Positions 46,902 through 55,214 of a stretch of 64,000 nt of DNA are shown in pieces (the first letter of the stretch is position 1; each line of letters begins with the position of its first letter). The stretch is from Micromonospora mirobrigensis. GTDB lineage: Bacteria > Actinomycetota > Actinomycetes > Mycobacteriales > Micromonosporaceae. The notes under the pieces are model-generated. The model had not been told where the DNA came from. It saw nothing but the letters and a program-made list of their open reading frames with translations, and did not search any database. The DNA lies in NCBI RefSeq assembly GCF_900091555.1, contig NZ_FMCX01000001.1, positions 992,001-1,056,000 on the forward strand, read 5' to 3'. Both the position numbers and the translations under genes were made by a program.

Positions 46902-47846
46902 TCAGTCGATGGCCTGGTCGATGGTGGCCTGCTTGATCGCGATCGGCTCCTGCTTCCACTGGGCCAGGATCTTGGTGTACGTGCCGTCGTCGATCAGGGA
47001 CTGCACGGCGGCCCGGTACGCCTCGGCCAGCTCCTTGTTGGCCTTGAGGAAGCCGAAGCCGTTGGGGCTGGCCAGCCAGCCGTTGGGGGCGGAGGCGTCC
47101 TCGACCAACTCGGCCTTGCCGGCGAGCGAGGCGGCGGTGTCGACCAGGTTGACCCTGGTGGCGGCGACCACGTCGACGTTGCCGGCGATCAGCGCCTGCA
47201 CCGCCTGCGGGTTCTCCGGGTACTCCTTGATCTCGATGGCCTTGCCGGCGCAGCTGTCCTTGGCGTACGTGGCGAGGTTCTTCGCCTGGTTGCTGGCCTT
47301 CTGCACGGCGACCTTGCGCCCGCAGAGGTCGGCGACGGTCTTGACGGCGAGCGGGTTGCCGGTCTTGACCAGGAAGCCGGTGCCGGAGGCGGAGTAGTCG
47401 ACGAAGGTGGCGACCTGCTGGCGCTCCTTCTTGTCGGTGATGCCGCCGGCGATGGCGTCGTACTTGGCGGCCTGGAGGCCGGGGACCAGGCCGTCGAAGG
47501 GCTGCTGGGTGAAGGTGGCCTTGAGGCCGAGCCGGGCCGAGGCGGCCTGGAACAGGTCGTAGTCGAGGCCCTTGAAGGCGTCGTTCTTGCCCTCGACCTT
47601 GAAGTCGATGAACGGCTGGTAGGGAGCGTTGGTGGCGACGGTGAGGGTGCCCCGGCCGCGGACGTCGGCGGGGACCTTGCCGGCCAGGGCGGTGTCGGTG
47701 GTGACGTCGCCGACCCCGTCGACGGTCACCGAGACCGGCTTGACGTCGTCGCCGGAGCCGGCGGTGGAGGAGGAACCGCCGCAGGCGGCGGTGGCGGCGA
47801 GCAGCGCGGTGGTCGCGCCGAGCAGGGCGAAGTGTCGGATGCGCAT
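46902..47846 (-). CDS. Polar amino-acid ABC transporter substrate-binding lipoprotein
   Basis: The 314-residue lipoprotein has a lipobox ATAACG (Cys about residue 22), then a family-3 solute-binding domain: TLTVATNAPYQPFIDF, FKGLDYDLFQAASARLGLK, DAIAGGITDKKERQQ and an ATFVDYSASGTG hinge. Ligand is a polar amino acid or dipeptide; it cannot be told from sequence. GGAAGGA precedes the ATG. It is the first gene of the importer operon and shares a palindrome-rich upstream region with the divergent secreted S51 protein. Confidence 0.93.
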   Translation of the reverse strand: MRIRHFALLGATTALLAATAACGGSSSTAGSGDDVKPVSVTVDGVGDVTTDTALAGKVPADVRGRGTLTVATNAPYQPFIDFKVEGKNDAFKGLDYDLFQAASARLGLKATFTQQPFDGLVPGLQAAKYDAIAGGITDKKERQQVATFVDYSASGTGFLVKTGNPLAVKTVADLCGRKVAVQKASNQAKNLATYAKDSCAGKAIEIKEYPENPQAVQALIAGNVDVVAATRVNLVDTAASLAGKAELVEDASAPNGWLASPNGFGFLKANKELAEAYRAAVQSLIDDGTYTKILAQWKQEPIAIKQATIDQAID

Positions 47847-47888
47847 GGGGTGTCCTTCCGGGGGCCAGAACGAACCAGCCCCCGGACT

Positions 47889-47902
47889 GTAACCCACGTT
47901 AC
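47889..47902. promoter_or_regulatory. GTAAC-N4-GTTAC operator, site 1
   Basis: GTAACCCACGTTAC is a perfect 5-4-5 palindrome 43 bases before the binding-protein start. It is the site closest to the importer operon. Confidence 0.65.
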
Positions 47903-47914
47903 GATTTCGATGGG

Positions 47915-47932
47915 GTTACAGTTTTCTGTAAC
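47915..47932. promoter_or_regulatory. GTTACAG-N4-CTGTAAC palindrome, site 2
   Basis: GTTACAGTTTTCTGTAAC has 7-bp arms in the opposite order from the other sites. It lies 12 bases after site 1 and could be a second operator or a small hairpin. Confidence 0.5.
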
Positions 47933-47976
47933 GCGCCGGGCCGCCGCCGGTCACGGACCGAAGTCGTCACGGCGAT

Positions 47977-47990
47977 GTAACAAAAGTTAC
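47977..47990. promoter_or_regulatory. GTAAC-N4-GTTAC operator, site 3
   Basis: GTAACAAAAGTTAC is a perfect 5-4-5 palindrome about 70 bases before the start of the secreted S51 gene. Confidence 0.65.
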
Positions 47991-48015
47991 GTCTAGACCA
48001 GTGAACTTAATGGAT

Positions 48016-48029
48016 GTAACTTCTGTTTC
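48016..48029. promoter_or_regulatory. GTAAC-N4-GTTTC operator, site 4
   Basis: GTAACTTCTGTTTC has one mismatch from the 5-4-5 palindrome and lies 39 bases after site 3, about 30 bases before the S51 start. Confidence 0.5.
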
Positions 48030-48057
48030 ATCGATCCGTGGCCCCTCGGAGGTGCCC

Positions 48058-49488
48058 ATGTCCCCTTCCCGCAACCGCCGCCGGCTCGCCGTCACGGCAG
48101 CCGCGAGCGCTCTGCTCACCCTCGCCCCGATCGGGGTGACCGCAGCCCAGGCCCAGGTCACCCGGGTCCGCCAGGGCAGCGCGACCGACGTCTCGCGGAC
48201 CGCCTGGTCCGGCCCGGCGTACACGATGAACGGCTCCGGCGGCATCATCAACGCGACCATGACCCGGGCGATCGACGCGATCCGGGGCGGCACCGGCTCG
48301 ATCGACGTGGCGGTGATCGCCGCCTCCGGCAGCGGCACCCCGGAGTGCGACGTGATCACCGGCCTGGCCGGGGTGAACTCCTGCACCACGCTGACCCTCA
48401 CCGCGGCCCGCGACGGCAACGACACCCAGGTCAACACCGACATCCGCAACGCGGAGTTCGTCTACTTCGCCGGCGGCAACCAGTGCAACTACGTGGCCTG
48501 GAAGGGCACCGCGCTGGAGGCGTCCGTCGAGTCCGTCGTGGCCAAGGGCGGCGGGGTCGGCGGCGGCAGCGCCGGGCTCCACATCAACAGCGACGTCGTG
48601 TACGACGCCTGCACCGCCAGCACCACCTCGGCCACCGCCCTGGCCGACCCGTACGACCGGTCGCTCACCTTCATCACCGGCATGTTCCGCTGGCCCAACT
48701 ACGCCAACACCATCAACGACTCGCACTTCGTCACCCGCGACCGGATGGGCCGCACGTTCGCCTTCGTGGCCCGGGCGCTCAAGGACGGGCTGGTCAGCGG
48801 CGGCAAGGCGTGGGGCGTCGGCATCGAGGAGGGCGCCTCGATCTACATCGACAAGGCCGGCCTGGGCACCCTCAGCGGACCCAGCGCGTACGTGGTGCTC
48901 GGCGACCACCAGCCCGAGGTGGCCGTCTCCGGGCAGCCGCTGACCTACTCCAACTTCAAGATCTGGAAGCTGACCAGCGGCCAGACGTACAACTTCGCCA
49001 ACCGGCCCACCTGCGGCTACTACCTGAAGAGCGTGAATGCCGGCGTGGCGGACGCCAGCCTCTACAGTGGCACCCCGGTCACCGACTGCTCGACCACCCC
49101 GCCGCCCCCGACCGGCGGGAGCAGCTACACCGAGGTCGAGCCGAACGACACGCGCAGCGCCGCGAACAGCGTCGCCGGCCTGACCTTCCCGGCCACCCTG
49201 ACCGGTGACATGAAGGCCAGCACCGACCGGGACTACTACGCGCTGACCGTGAACAGCGGGCAGACCCTCTCGGTCAGCTGCGCGGTGCCCAGCGCGTACG
49301 ACGCCGACCTGTACCTGCTCGACTCGTCCGGCAGCACCGTCACCCGCTCGGTCAACAACGGGGCGGGCGCCGACGAGTCGGCCAGCCTCACCCGGACCAC
49401 CTCCGGCAGCGCCACCTACTACGTCGACGTCGAGGCGTACTCCGGCTCCGGCACCGCCGACTACACCTGCACCGTGACGAAGTCCTGA
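48058..49488 (+). CDS. Secreted S51/cyanophycinase-like protein with PPC domain
   Basis: The 476-residue protein has a signal peptide (residues 10-32). The S51 core (about 50-330) has FVYFAGGNQCNYVAWKGTA and a nucleophile elbow VGGGSAGLHI with Ser near residue 171. A pre-peptidase C-terminal (PPC) domain at about 362-476 has EVEPNDTRSAA, STDRDYYALTVNSGQTLSV, DADLYLLDSSG and YYVDVEAYSG. It likely hydrolyses an acidic or isopeptide-linked polymer outside the cell. It is divergent from the amino-acid importer. GGAGG sits five bases before the ATG. Confidence 0.82.
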   Translation: MSPSRNRRRLAVTAAASALLTLAPIGVTAAQAQVTRVRQGSATDVSRTAWSGPAYTMNGSGGIINATMTRAIDAIRGGTGSIDVAVIAASGSGTPECDVITGLAGVNSCTTLTLTAARDGNDTQVNTDIRNAEFVYFAGGNQCNYVAWKGTALEASVESVVAKGGGVGGGSAGLHINSDVVYDACTASTTSATALADPYDRSLTFITGMFRWPNYANTINDSHFVTRDRMGRTFAFVARALKDGLVSGGKAWGVGIEEGASIYIDKAGLGTLSGPSAYVVLGDHQPEVAVSGQPLTYSNFKIWKLTSGQTYNFANRPTCGYYLKSVNAGVADASLYSGTPVTDCSTTPPPPTGGSSYTEVEPNDTRSAANSVAGLTFPATLTGDMKASTDRDYYALTVNSGQTLSVSCAVPSAYDADLYLLDSSGSTVTRSVNNGAGADESASLTRTTSGSATYYVDVEAYSGSGTADYTCTVTKS

Positions 49489-49505
49489 AGACCCAGCCCC
49501 CTGGG

Positions 49506-49544
49506 CCCGCCCCCGGCGCCGCGAGGCCGCGCGCCGGGGGCGGG
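49506..49544 (+). terminator. Terminator after the S51 gene
   Basis: CCCGCCCCCGGCGC and GCGCCGGGGGCGGG form a perfect 14-bp stem with an 11-nt loop, 17 bases after the stop. Confidence 0.75.
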
Positions 49545-49574
49545 GTGCGTCCACGGGCGGGGTGCGTCCACGGG
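49541..49574 (+). repeat. Tandem 17-bp duplication
   Basis: CGGGGTGCGTCCACGGG occurs twice head to tail, ending 27 bases before the -10 hexamer of the RpiR gene. Its first copy overlaps the terminator arm. Confidence 0.7.
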
Positions 49575-49601
49575 CGGGCGAGACTCCGGCACCCGCCCGG
49601 T

Positions 49602-49607
49602 TACGCT
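49602..49607 (+). promoter_or_regulatory. -10 element, leaderless promoter of the RpiR gene
   Basis: TACGCT, six bases (CACCCG), then GTG at 49614. This supports that start over a GTG at 49647 with AGGAGG ahead. Confidence 0.5.
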
Positions 49608-49613
49608 CACCCG

Positions 49614-50495
49614 GTGTCGACCGATCAACCGCAGGAGGCGCATGCCGTGGGCGTGGCCGCGCTGATCCGGCAGCGGCTGGGCGAATGCAGTCCGGCCGAG
49701 CGCCGGGTGGCCCGGGCCCTGCTCGCCTCCTATCCGGCCGCCGGCCTGGGCACCGTCGCCGCGCTGGCCGAGCGGTCCGAGGTGAGCGCCCCGACCGTGC
49801 TGCGTTTCCTGTCCCGGCTCGGCTTCGGCGGCTACCCCGAGTTCCAGCGGGCGCTCCGCGACGAGCTGGCCGAGCGGGAGGCGTCGCCGCTGACCGCGTA
49901 CCGGGCCGCCGAGCGGACCGGGGTTCCGCCGGAGGGCGCGCTCCCCCGGGCCGCCGCCACCCTGCCCGAGGCGGTCGCCGGCACCCTCGCCGAGCTGCCC
50001 CAGGGCGAGCTGGACGCGGCGGTACGCCTCCTCGCCGACCAGCAGCTGCGGGTCACCGCCGCCGGGGGCCGGTTCTCCGGGCTGCTCGCCCACTACCTGG
50101 TGCTGCACCTGATGCAGGTACGCGGCGGGAGCCGGCTGCTGCCGCGTACCCCGGTGGAGCGCACCGACATGCTGGTCGACGTGGGCCGGCGGGACCTGTT
50201 CGCGCTCTTCGACTTCCGCCGGTACGAGGAGCCGACGCTGGAGCTGGCCCGGGAGGTGACCGGGCGGGGCGCCAAGGTGGTGCTCTTCACCGACCGGTGG
50301 CTCTCCCCGGTGGCCGGACTGGCCGAGGTGGTGCTCCCCAGCCGGGTCGAGTCGCCGTCGGCGTACGACAGCTTCGTGCCGTCGCTGGCGCTGGTGGAGA
50401 CGGTGGTGGCGGCGGTGATCGACCGGCTCGGGCCGGTGGCCGGTACCCGGCTCAAGGCGATGGAGGCGGCCCAGCAGGAGTTCGGCGGCGCCTGA
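49614..50495 (+). CDS. MurR/RpiR-family transcriptional regulator
   Basis: The 293-residue protein has an N-terminal HTH_6 domain (CSPAERRVARALL, ..SEVSAPTVLRFLSRLGFGG, residues 23-75) and a C-terminal SIS-like domain (about 130-280) that usually senses a sugar phosphate or amino-acid-derived ligand. It is the only regulator within the putative nitrogen-polymer locus and is my candidate to bind the GTAAC-N4-GTTAC sites. A strong AGGAGG before GTG 49647 makes a shorter 282-residue form possible. Confidence 0.88.
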   Translation: MSTDQPQEAHAVGVAALIRQRLGECSPAERRVARALLASYPAAGLGTVAALAERSEVSAPTVLRFLSRLGFGGYPEFQRALRDELAEREASPLTAYRAAERTGVPPEGALPRAAATLPEAVAGTLAELPQGELDAAVRLLADQQLRVTAAGGRFSGLLAHYLVLHLMQVRGGSRLLPRTPVERTDMLVDVGRRDLFALFDFRRYEEPTLELAREVTGRGAKVVLFTDRWLSPVAGLAEVVLPSRVESPSAYDSFVPSLALVETVVAAVIDRLGPVAGTRLKAMEAAQQEFGGA

Positions 50496-50501
50496 ACCGG
50501 T

Positions 50502-50540
50502 CGCGCCCTCCCAGCCCCGGGACGGGACCGGGAGGGCGCG
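50502..50540. terminator. Bidirectional terminator
   Basis: CGCGCCCTCCC and GGGAGGGCGCG make a perfect 11-bp stem with a 17-nt loop, between convergent stops of the RpiR and alkaline phosphatase genes. Confidence 0.75.
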
Positions 50541-50553
50541 AACGCGGCCGGGA

Positions 50554-51816
50554 TCAGCGGGTGAGGACGCGGGCGAGCACGTCGTGCACGTGGGTGTTCG
50601 GGTGCTTGCCGGTGAACTCCCCGGCCAGCGGCCCGTACGCGGTCACCGGCACGTCGACGCCGGTGTGGCCGCTGGTGGTCCAGTCCAGGTTGAAGCTCAG
50701 GTTGCTGCCCTTGATGGCGAACGGGCCGTCCTCGGCGGAGATGCCGTCGCCGGACTCGTCGGCGGTGCCGGTGTCCTCGACGGTCAGGCCGCCGCACTCG
50801 TGGTCGCCGGTCACCACGACCAGGGTGTCCGGGTGGGTGGCGGCGTAGTTGCGGGCCACCGCGACGGCCTTCTCCAGCTCACCGAGGGCCTGGAGCATCC
50901 GGGTGCCGTTGTTCTCGTGGGCGAACTCGTCGACCCCCTCCTCCTCGACGAAGAGGAAGAAGCCCTTCCGGTTCTTCGACAGGGTGTCGAGGGCCTTGGT
51001 GGTCATGGTGGCGAGGCTGGCCGGCGGGTCGTAGGCGTCGCCCTCACCCTCGGGGCGCTGCTGGAACAGCTCCTCGTTGGCGAACAGACCGAGCAGCCTG
51101 CCACCCCGGGCGGCCTGGAGCTGGTCGGCGGTCGAGACGTACTGGTAGCCCTTGGCCCGGGCCTCGGCGATCAGGTCACCCTTGGTGCCCTTGCTGGCCT
51201 CCGACGGGTCCGCGGCCGTCCGGTCCGGGTACGCCCCCGGGCTCCCGGCGGGCAGCCACCAGTCCTCGCCGCCGCCCAGGATCACGTCCGGCCGGGTCAC
51301 CTCGAGGTACTGCCGGGCGATCTCGTCCTGGGCCGAGCGGTTGGCGGTGTTGGCGAAGAAGGCCGCCGGGCTGGCGTCGGTGACCTGGGCGGTGGTGACC
51401 AGGCCGGTGGCCTTTCCTGCCGCCTTGGCCTGCGCGCCGAGGGTGGGCAGCGGGTTGCCCGCGGTGTCGACGCTGATCGCGCCGTTGTAGGTCTTCTCAC
51501 CGGTCGCCCAGGCGGTCGCCGCGGCGGCCGAGTCGGTCACCGGCGCCTTGGGGTCGTGCGGGCTGGTGGTGAGCTGGCCGGAGACCGGCAGCTCGTCCAT
51601 GGTCAGCTGGCCGTCGAGGCCGGCGTGGTACAGCCGGGCCGCCTCCCGCTGGGCGGCGGCCATGCCGTCGCCGTTGATGAAGATGACGTTGCGGGCCCGG
51701 CCCTTGCCCGCGCCGGCGTCCGCTGCGGTGATCGGGTTGACCAGGGTCAGGCCGGCGGCGGCGACCGCACCGGCGACCACCGGGGCGAGCAGCCGACGGG
51801 TGGTTCGGGAAGTCAC
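50554..51816 (-). CDS. Secreted alkaline phosphatase (PhoA type)
   Basis: The 420-residue protein has a signal peptide (LAPVVAGAVAAAGLTLVNPITAADA). The core has RNVIFINGDGMA (Asp ligand), the phosphoserine region VTDSAAAATAWATG (Ser near 96), FLFVEEEGVDEFAHENN (Glu/Asp/His ligands), GDHECGG and TSGHTGVDV (His ligands). It hydrolyses phosphomonoesters outside the cell and should follow phosphate status; no Pho box was identified. Its presence between two S51 genes may be chance. Confidence 0.93.
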   Translation of the reverse strand: MTSRTTRRLLAPVVAGAVAAAGLTLVNPITAADAGAGKGRARNVIFINGDGMAAAQREAARLYHAGLDGQLTMDELPVSGQLTTSPHDPKAPVTDSAAAATAWATGEKTYNGAISVDTAGNPLPTLGAQAKAAGKATGLVTTAQVTDASPAAFFANTANRSAQDEIARQYLEVTRPDVILGGGEDWWLPAGSPGAYPDRTAADPSEASKGTKGDLIAEARAKGYQYVSTADQLQAARGGRLLGLFANEELFQQRPEGEGDAYDPPASLATMTTKALDTLSKNRKGFFLFVEEEGVDEFAHENNGTRMLQALGELEKAVAVARNYAATHPDTLVVVTGDHECGGLTVEDTGTADESGDGISAEDGPFAIKGSNLSFNLDWTTSGHTGVDVPVTAYGPLAGEFTGKHPNTHVHDVLARVLTR

Positions 51817-51950
51817 GTGTTTCCTCCTGCGTGGACGGGGGCTTCACCCGTCACGCAACAGGAAGTAGCGGCCGGTCTCCTGACCGGCGGGTTAACAGCC
51901 GGCGACCGGGGGCGGGACTCTTGTCGCCCGGGGCAACGGCCCGGGTGGGA

Positions 51951-51984
51951 ACGGGCTCCCCGCCCCGCTGGACGGGGAGCCCGT
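51951..51984 (-). terminator. Terminator after the second cyanophycinase
   Basis: ACGGGCTCCCCG and CGGGGAGCCCGT form a perfect 12-bp stem with a 10-nt loop, nine bases past the stop. Confidence 0.78.
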
Positions 51985-51992
51985 GGCCCCGG

Positions 51993-53258
51993 TCAGGCGG
52001 GGCTGATCCCGATCACCACACCGGTGAAGGAGAGCGGCACGCCGGCACCCCGGTACGCGGCGAAGCCCTTCCCGCGGGTCAGCTCCGCGGCCCACTGCGG
52101 GTCCTTCTCGTACGAGGTGCCGTGCACCGCCTCGCAGCCGGCCTGCTCGGCCAGCCCCTCGGCGAGCCCGACCAGCCCGTAGTCGTAGAACACGTCGTCC
52201 GACGGCGGCACCGTGCACGGCCCGTCGGCGCCGGTCACCGGGGTCTTGCCGGCGGCGAAGACCGGCCGCCACCCGTTGGCCCGGTACGCGTCACCGGCCG
52301 TGAGCCGGCTCCACCGGACGCCCTCGATGCCCCACACCCCGGCGTTGTCGGTCACCCGGGCCCGGCGCAGGTCGAGCACGCTCACCCCGCGCTGGCCGAG
52401 CACCCGCAGCGACTGGGCCCGCCCGCCGACGCCGGTCACCTCCAGCGCGGTGTTCTCGTCGAGCCCGAAGACCCGCTGGTGGTGGGTGTCGGCGGCGAGC
52501 CGGATCGAGCGGGCCTCCCGGCCGCGCCGGGAGAAGTGGGTGTCCAGCAGACCCGCGGTGAAGAAGCCGAAGCCGCCCTTCGGCAGATAGCCGAGCACGT
52601 CCCCGTCGTCGAAGTAGCCCGGCTTCGCGCCGTCGCGCAGGCCCGGGTCGACCGAGCCGCCGGTGATCATGTCGCGGCCGGCCATGATCTGCGCGCCGGC
52701 GCTGGTGCCGGCGACCACGGCGCCGTCGCGGAGCTTGCGCCGGACCGCCGCCAGGGCGGGCGTGTCCCGCTGCGCGTCGCCGCGGGTCATCGTGGTGACG
52801 TAGCGGTACTGGTCGCCGCCGCCGAAGAAGAACCCGGTCATCGAGGAGATCTGCGCGACGACCTTCGGGTCCTCGGCCGCCTTCGGGTGGTCCAGGTCGA
52901 TCGGGATCCACTGCGCGTCGGCGACGCCGTAGGTCTTGAACAGCTTGGCGTAGTACTCGCCGTTGCAGACGCTGTTGTTGCAGTCCGGGGTGTCGGCGTC
53001 CGGGTCCTCGGCGGGCACCGGGGCGGCGGCGGTGAAGATGCCGATCCGGGCCTTGCCGGGGCCACCGGCCAGCCGGACGATGTCGCCGTAGATCTCGGCG
53101 TTGTCGTCGGCGAGGGCGCCACCGACCAGCACCAGGCTGCCGCCGGTGCGGTGGTGGTGGTTCGGTGCGGCCGAGGCCGGCGCGGCGGCGATCGGCACGC
53201 TGAGCGCGACCGCCGTGCAGGCGCCGACCCCCAGGGTCAGCAGGCGGTTCAAGGGCAT
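51993..53258 (-). CDS. Secreted cyanophycinase (S51 family)
   Basis: The 421-residue protein has a signal peptide (residues 8-31) and the S51 core: GGSLVLVGGALADDNAEIY, GFFFGGGDQYRYV, the nucleophile loop VVAGTSAGAQIM (Ser near 187) and DTHFSRRGREARSI. These are the features of cyanophycinases and peptidase E relatives. It should release beta-Asp-Arg dipeptides from cyanophycin or cut related isoaspartyl material outside the cell. It is a second, clearly divergent S51 enzyme within 5 kb of the one at 48058. Confidence 0.87.
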   Translation of the reverse strand: MPLNRLLTLGVGACTAVALSVPIAAAPASAAPNHHHRTGGSLVLVGGALADDNAEIYGDIVRLAGGPGKARIGIFTAAAPVPAEDPDADTPDCNNSVCNGEYYAKLFKTYGVADAQWIPIDLDHPKAAEDPKVVAQISSMTGFFFGGGDQYRYVTTMTRGDAQRDTPALAAVRRKLRDGAVVAGTSAGAQIMAGRDMITGGSVDPGLRDGAKPGYFDDGDVLGYLPKGGFGFFTAGLLDTHFSRRGREARSIRLAADTHHQRVFGLDENTALEVTGVGGRAQSLRVLGQRGVSVLDLRRARVTDNAGVWGIEGVRWSRLTAGDAYRANGWRPVFAAGKTPVTGADGPCTVPPSDDVFYDYGLVGLAEGLAEQAGCEAVHGTSYEKDPQWAAELTRGKGFAAYRGAGVPLSFTGVVIGISPA

Positions 53259-53395
53259 GACTGCTCCTCACGGGACCGTGAGGGCGGGCCACCGGAAGAG
53301 TACGACACCAACGGGGCGGGGACAACGGGTCGGCGGCTGCGAGGCGAGCCTGACGGCCACTACCGCCTGGCTGAACGGGCTGGCATGTTGGGACG

Positions 53396-55165
53396 GTGCA
53401 GGGACCAGCGGCTGACCGGCCGGCCGCCAGCCTCGGAGCGGGCCGCCGGCTGCTGGCCGCCGTCGCGGTGGTCTGCCTGGCGCTGGGCAGCGCGGGCGGC
53501 CTGCTCGCGGTCAGCACGTACCGGGCGGATCGGGCCGCCGCCGTCGAGCAGGTCCGGCTGCGCTGCCAGGCCGTCGCCGCCAACGTGTACGGCAGCCGGA
53601 TCGCCCTGGTCCGGCTGCTCGCCGCCGTGGCCACCGGGCAGGTCTTCGTCGACGCCGACCGGGCCGCCGTGCAGCGCCGGCTGGGGCTGCTGAAGGTCGA
53701 CGACCTCGGCCTGACCGGCGGGGTCACCTGGCTCGACCGGTACGGCGTCACCCGGGTCGCCACCCGGGGCGCGGTGGACGTGCCGGCCGGGGGCACCTGG
53801 TGGCAGGACGTGGTCGCCGGGGCGGAGTGGACCACCAGCCCGGCGCTCACCTCGCCCGCCTTCACCGGCGAGGTGGTGGTCTTCGCGGTGCCGACCCGCG
53901 GCCCGGACGGCCGGGTGAACGGCGTGCTGGCCGGCGGGTGGAGCATGTCGTGGGTGCGGGAGCGGGCCGCGATCCAGGCGACGCAGATCGGGTCGGAGTT
54001 CTACGGCCCGGGCACCGACCTGCTGGTGGTCGACCGGGCCGGGCAGCTGATCGTGGGTCCGGGGCTGACCGTCACCCGGGACGTGCACGACAGCGACGCC
54101 TACCGGCGGCTGGCCACCGGCGGGCCGGAGTTCGCCACCGGTGCCGGTCGGGTCGGGCTGGGGCTGAGCGGCCGGTCCGACCGGATCGCCGGTTGGACCC
54201 GGATCGGGCGGTTCGGCGAGTACGTGGTGTTGGAACGGTCCGCCGCGGAGGCGTTCCGCCCGGCGGGGCGGCAGCTGACCGGTTCACTGGGCGGGATCGT
54301 GCTGCTGGTCAGCCTGGCCCTGGTCAGCGGCGGTCTGGCCGGCCGGCGGATCGACCGGCTCACCGCCGAACGGGACCGGCTGCACCAGGCCGAGCACGAC
54401 GCGGTGGTCGACCTGCAACGCTGGCTGCTCACCGAGGACCTGCCGGCCGGGACGGTGGGTCGCTACCTCCCGGCCCCGTCGGTGCTCAACGCCGGGGGCG
54501 ACTGGTACGACAAGATCGCCCTCGGCGACGGCCGGCACGCCCTGCTGGTCGGCGACGTGGTGGGGCACGGGGTGAAGGCGGCCCTGGCGATGGGGCAGCT
54601 GCGCACGGCGGCGCGGGCCCTGGCCGCCCGGGTGGCCGGGCCGGCGGCGCTGTTGACCGAGTTGGACAGTTACGTCGCCGCCCTGCCCGACGTGGTCTTC
54701 TGCACCGCCGCCTGCGTGGTCGTCGACCCGTCCGCCGGCACCCTCCGGTACGCCCTGGCCGGGCATCCGCCGCCGCTGCTGCGCCGCACCGACGGCACGG
54801 TGGTCCGGCTGGCGGTGACCGGCCGGCCGCTCGGGGTCGCCGGCCGGCCCCGCGTCGAACAGGAGCTGGCCGCCTCCGCCGACGAGCTGCTGGTGCTCTA
54901 CACCGACGGGCTGGTCGAGACGCCGGGCGAGGTGATCGACGCCGGGATCGACCGGCTCGCCGCGGCGGTCGCCGCCGAGGGCGCCGGCGGGGACGGCTGG
55001 ACCGGGCAGCTCATCACCGCGGCCCGACACGGTCGCCCGGCGGGTGACGACATCGCCCTGCTCTGCTTCCGCCTGCCGGCCGCGCCGGCCGGTGCGCGGG
55101 TCGCCAGCCGGGCGCCGGTGGTGGTCCCGACCGACCCGGAGGCAGAAGGTTCAGTCGCGGATTGA
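53396..55165 (+). CDS. SpoIIE-type PP2C phosphatase with extracytoplasmic sensor domain
   Basis: The 589-residue protein has a span (about 18-40), an extracytoplasmic dCache-like sensor (about 45-290), a second span (about 298-320) and a cytoplasmic SpoIIE/PP2C domain. That domain has NAGGDWYDKIALGDG (metal-binding Asp about 368), LVGDVVGHGVKAALAMGQLR and DELLVLYTDGLVE. Such enzymes dephosphorylate STAS anti-anti-sigma factors, so it may work with RsbW-type kinases such as the one at 8133. The GTG start lies six bases behind CATGTT. Confidence 0.87.
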   Translation: MQGPAADRPAASLGAGRRLLAAVAVVCLALGSAGGLLAVSTYRADRAAAVEQVRLRCQAVAANVYGSRIALVRLLAAVATGQVFVDADRAAVQRRLGLLKVDDLGLTGGVTWLDRYGVTRVATRGAVDVPAGGTWWQDVVAGAEWTTSPALTSPAFTGEVVVFAVPTRGPDGRVNGVLAGGWSMSWVRERAAIQATQIGSEFYGPGTDLLVVDRAGQLIVGPGLTVTRDVHDSDAYRRLATGGPEFATGAGRVGLGLSGRSDRIAGWTRIGRFGEYVVLERSAAEAFRPAGRQLTGSLGGIVLLVSLALVSGGLAGRRIDRLTAERDRLHQAEHDAVVDLQRWLLTEDLPAGTVGRYLPAPSVLNAGGDWYDKIALGDGRHALLVGDVVGHGVKAALAMGQLRTAARALAARVAGPAALLTELDSYVAALPDVVFCTAACVVVDPSAGTLRYALAGHPPPLLRRTDGTVVRLAVTGRPLGVAGRPRVEQELAASADELLVLYTDGLVETPGEVIDAGIDRLAAAVAAEGAGGDGWTGQLITAARHGRPAGDDIALLCFRLPAAPAGARVASRAPVVVPTDPEAEGSVAD

Positions 55166-55167
55166 CG

Positions 55168-55212
55168 GGTAGCAGGGCCCTCAACCACCGTCCGCACCGG
55201 TAAGGGGCCCCC
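55168..55212. repeat. Diverged copy of the GGGGCCCC interspersed repeat
   Basis: GGTAGCAGGGCCCTCAAC, then CACCGTCCGCACCGGTAAGG and GGCCCCC repeats the architecture of the element at 4673 in the same orientation (GGTA, GCA, GGGCCC, AAC, CCGGTA, GGGGCCCCC) with spacing changes. Its AAGGGG end sits where the ribosome site of the hemerythrin gene must be. Confidence 0.5.
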
Positions 55213-55214
55213 AG

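Noticed and set aside
47990..48005. DasR-like site CGTCTAGACCAGTG
   Set aside because: GTCTAGAC is palindromic and the right half resembles a dre element, but the left half does not match, so the resemblance is too weak to call.
49647..49649. Alternative start of the RpiR gene with AGGAGG
   Set aside because: Plausible, but the TACGCT-N6-GTG spacing at 49614 matches many leaderless genes in this window; kept as an alternative in that entry.
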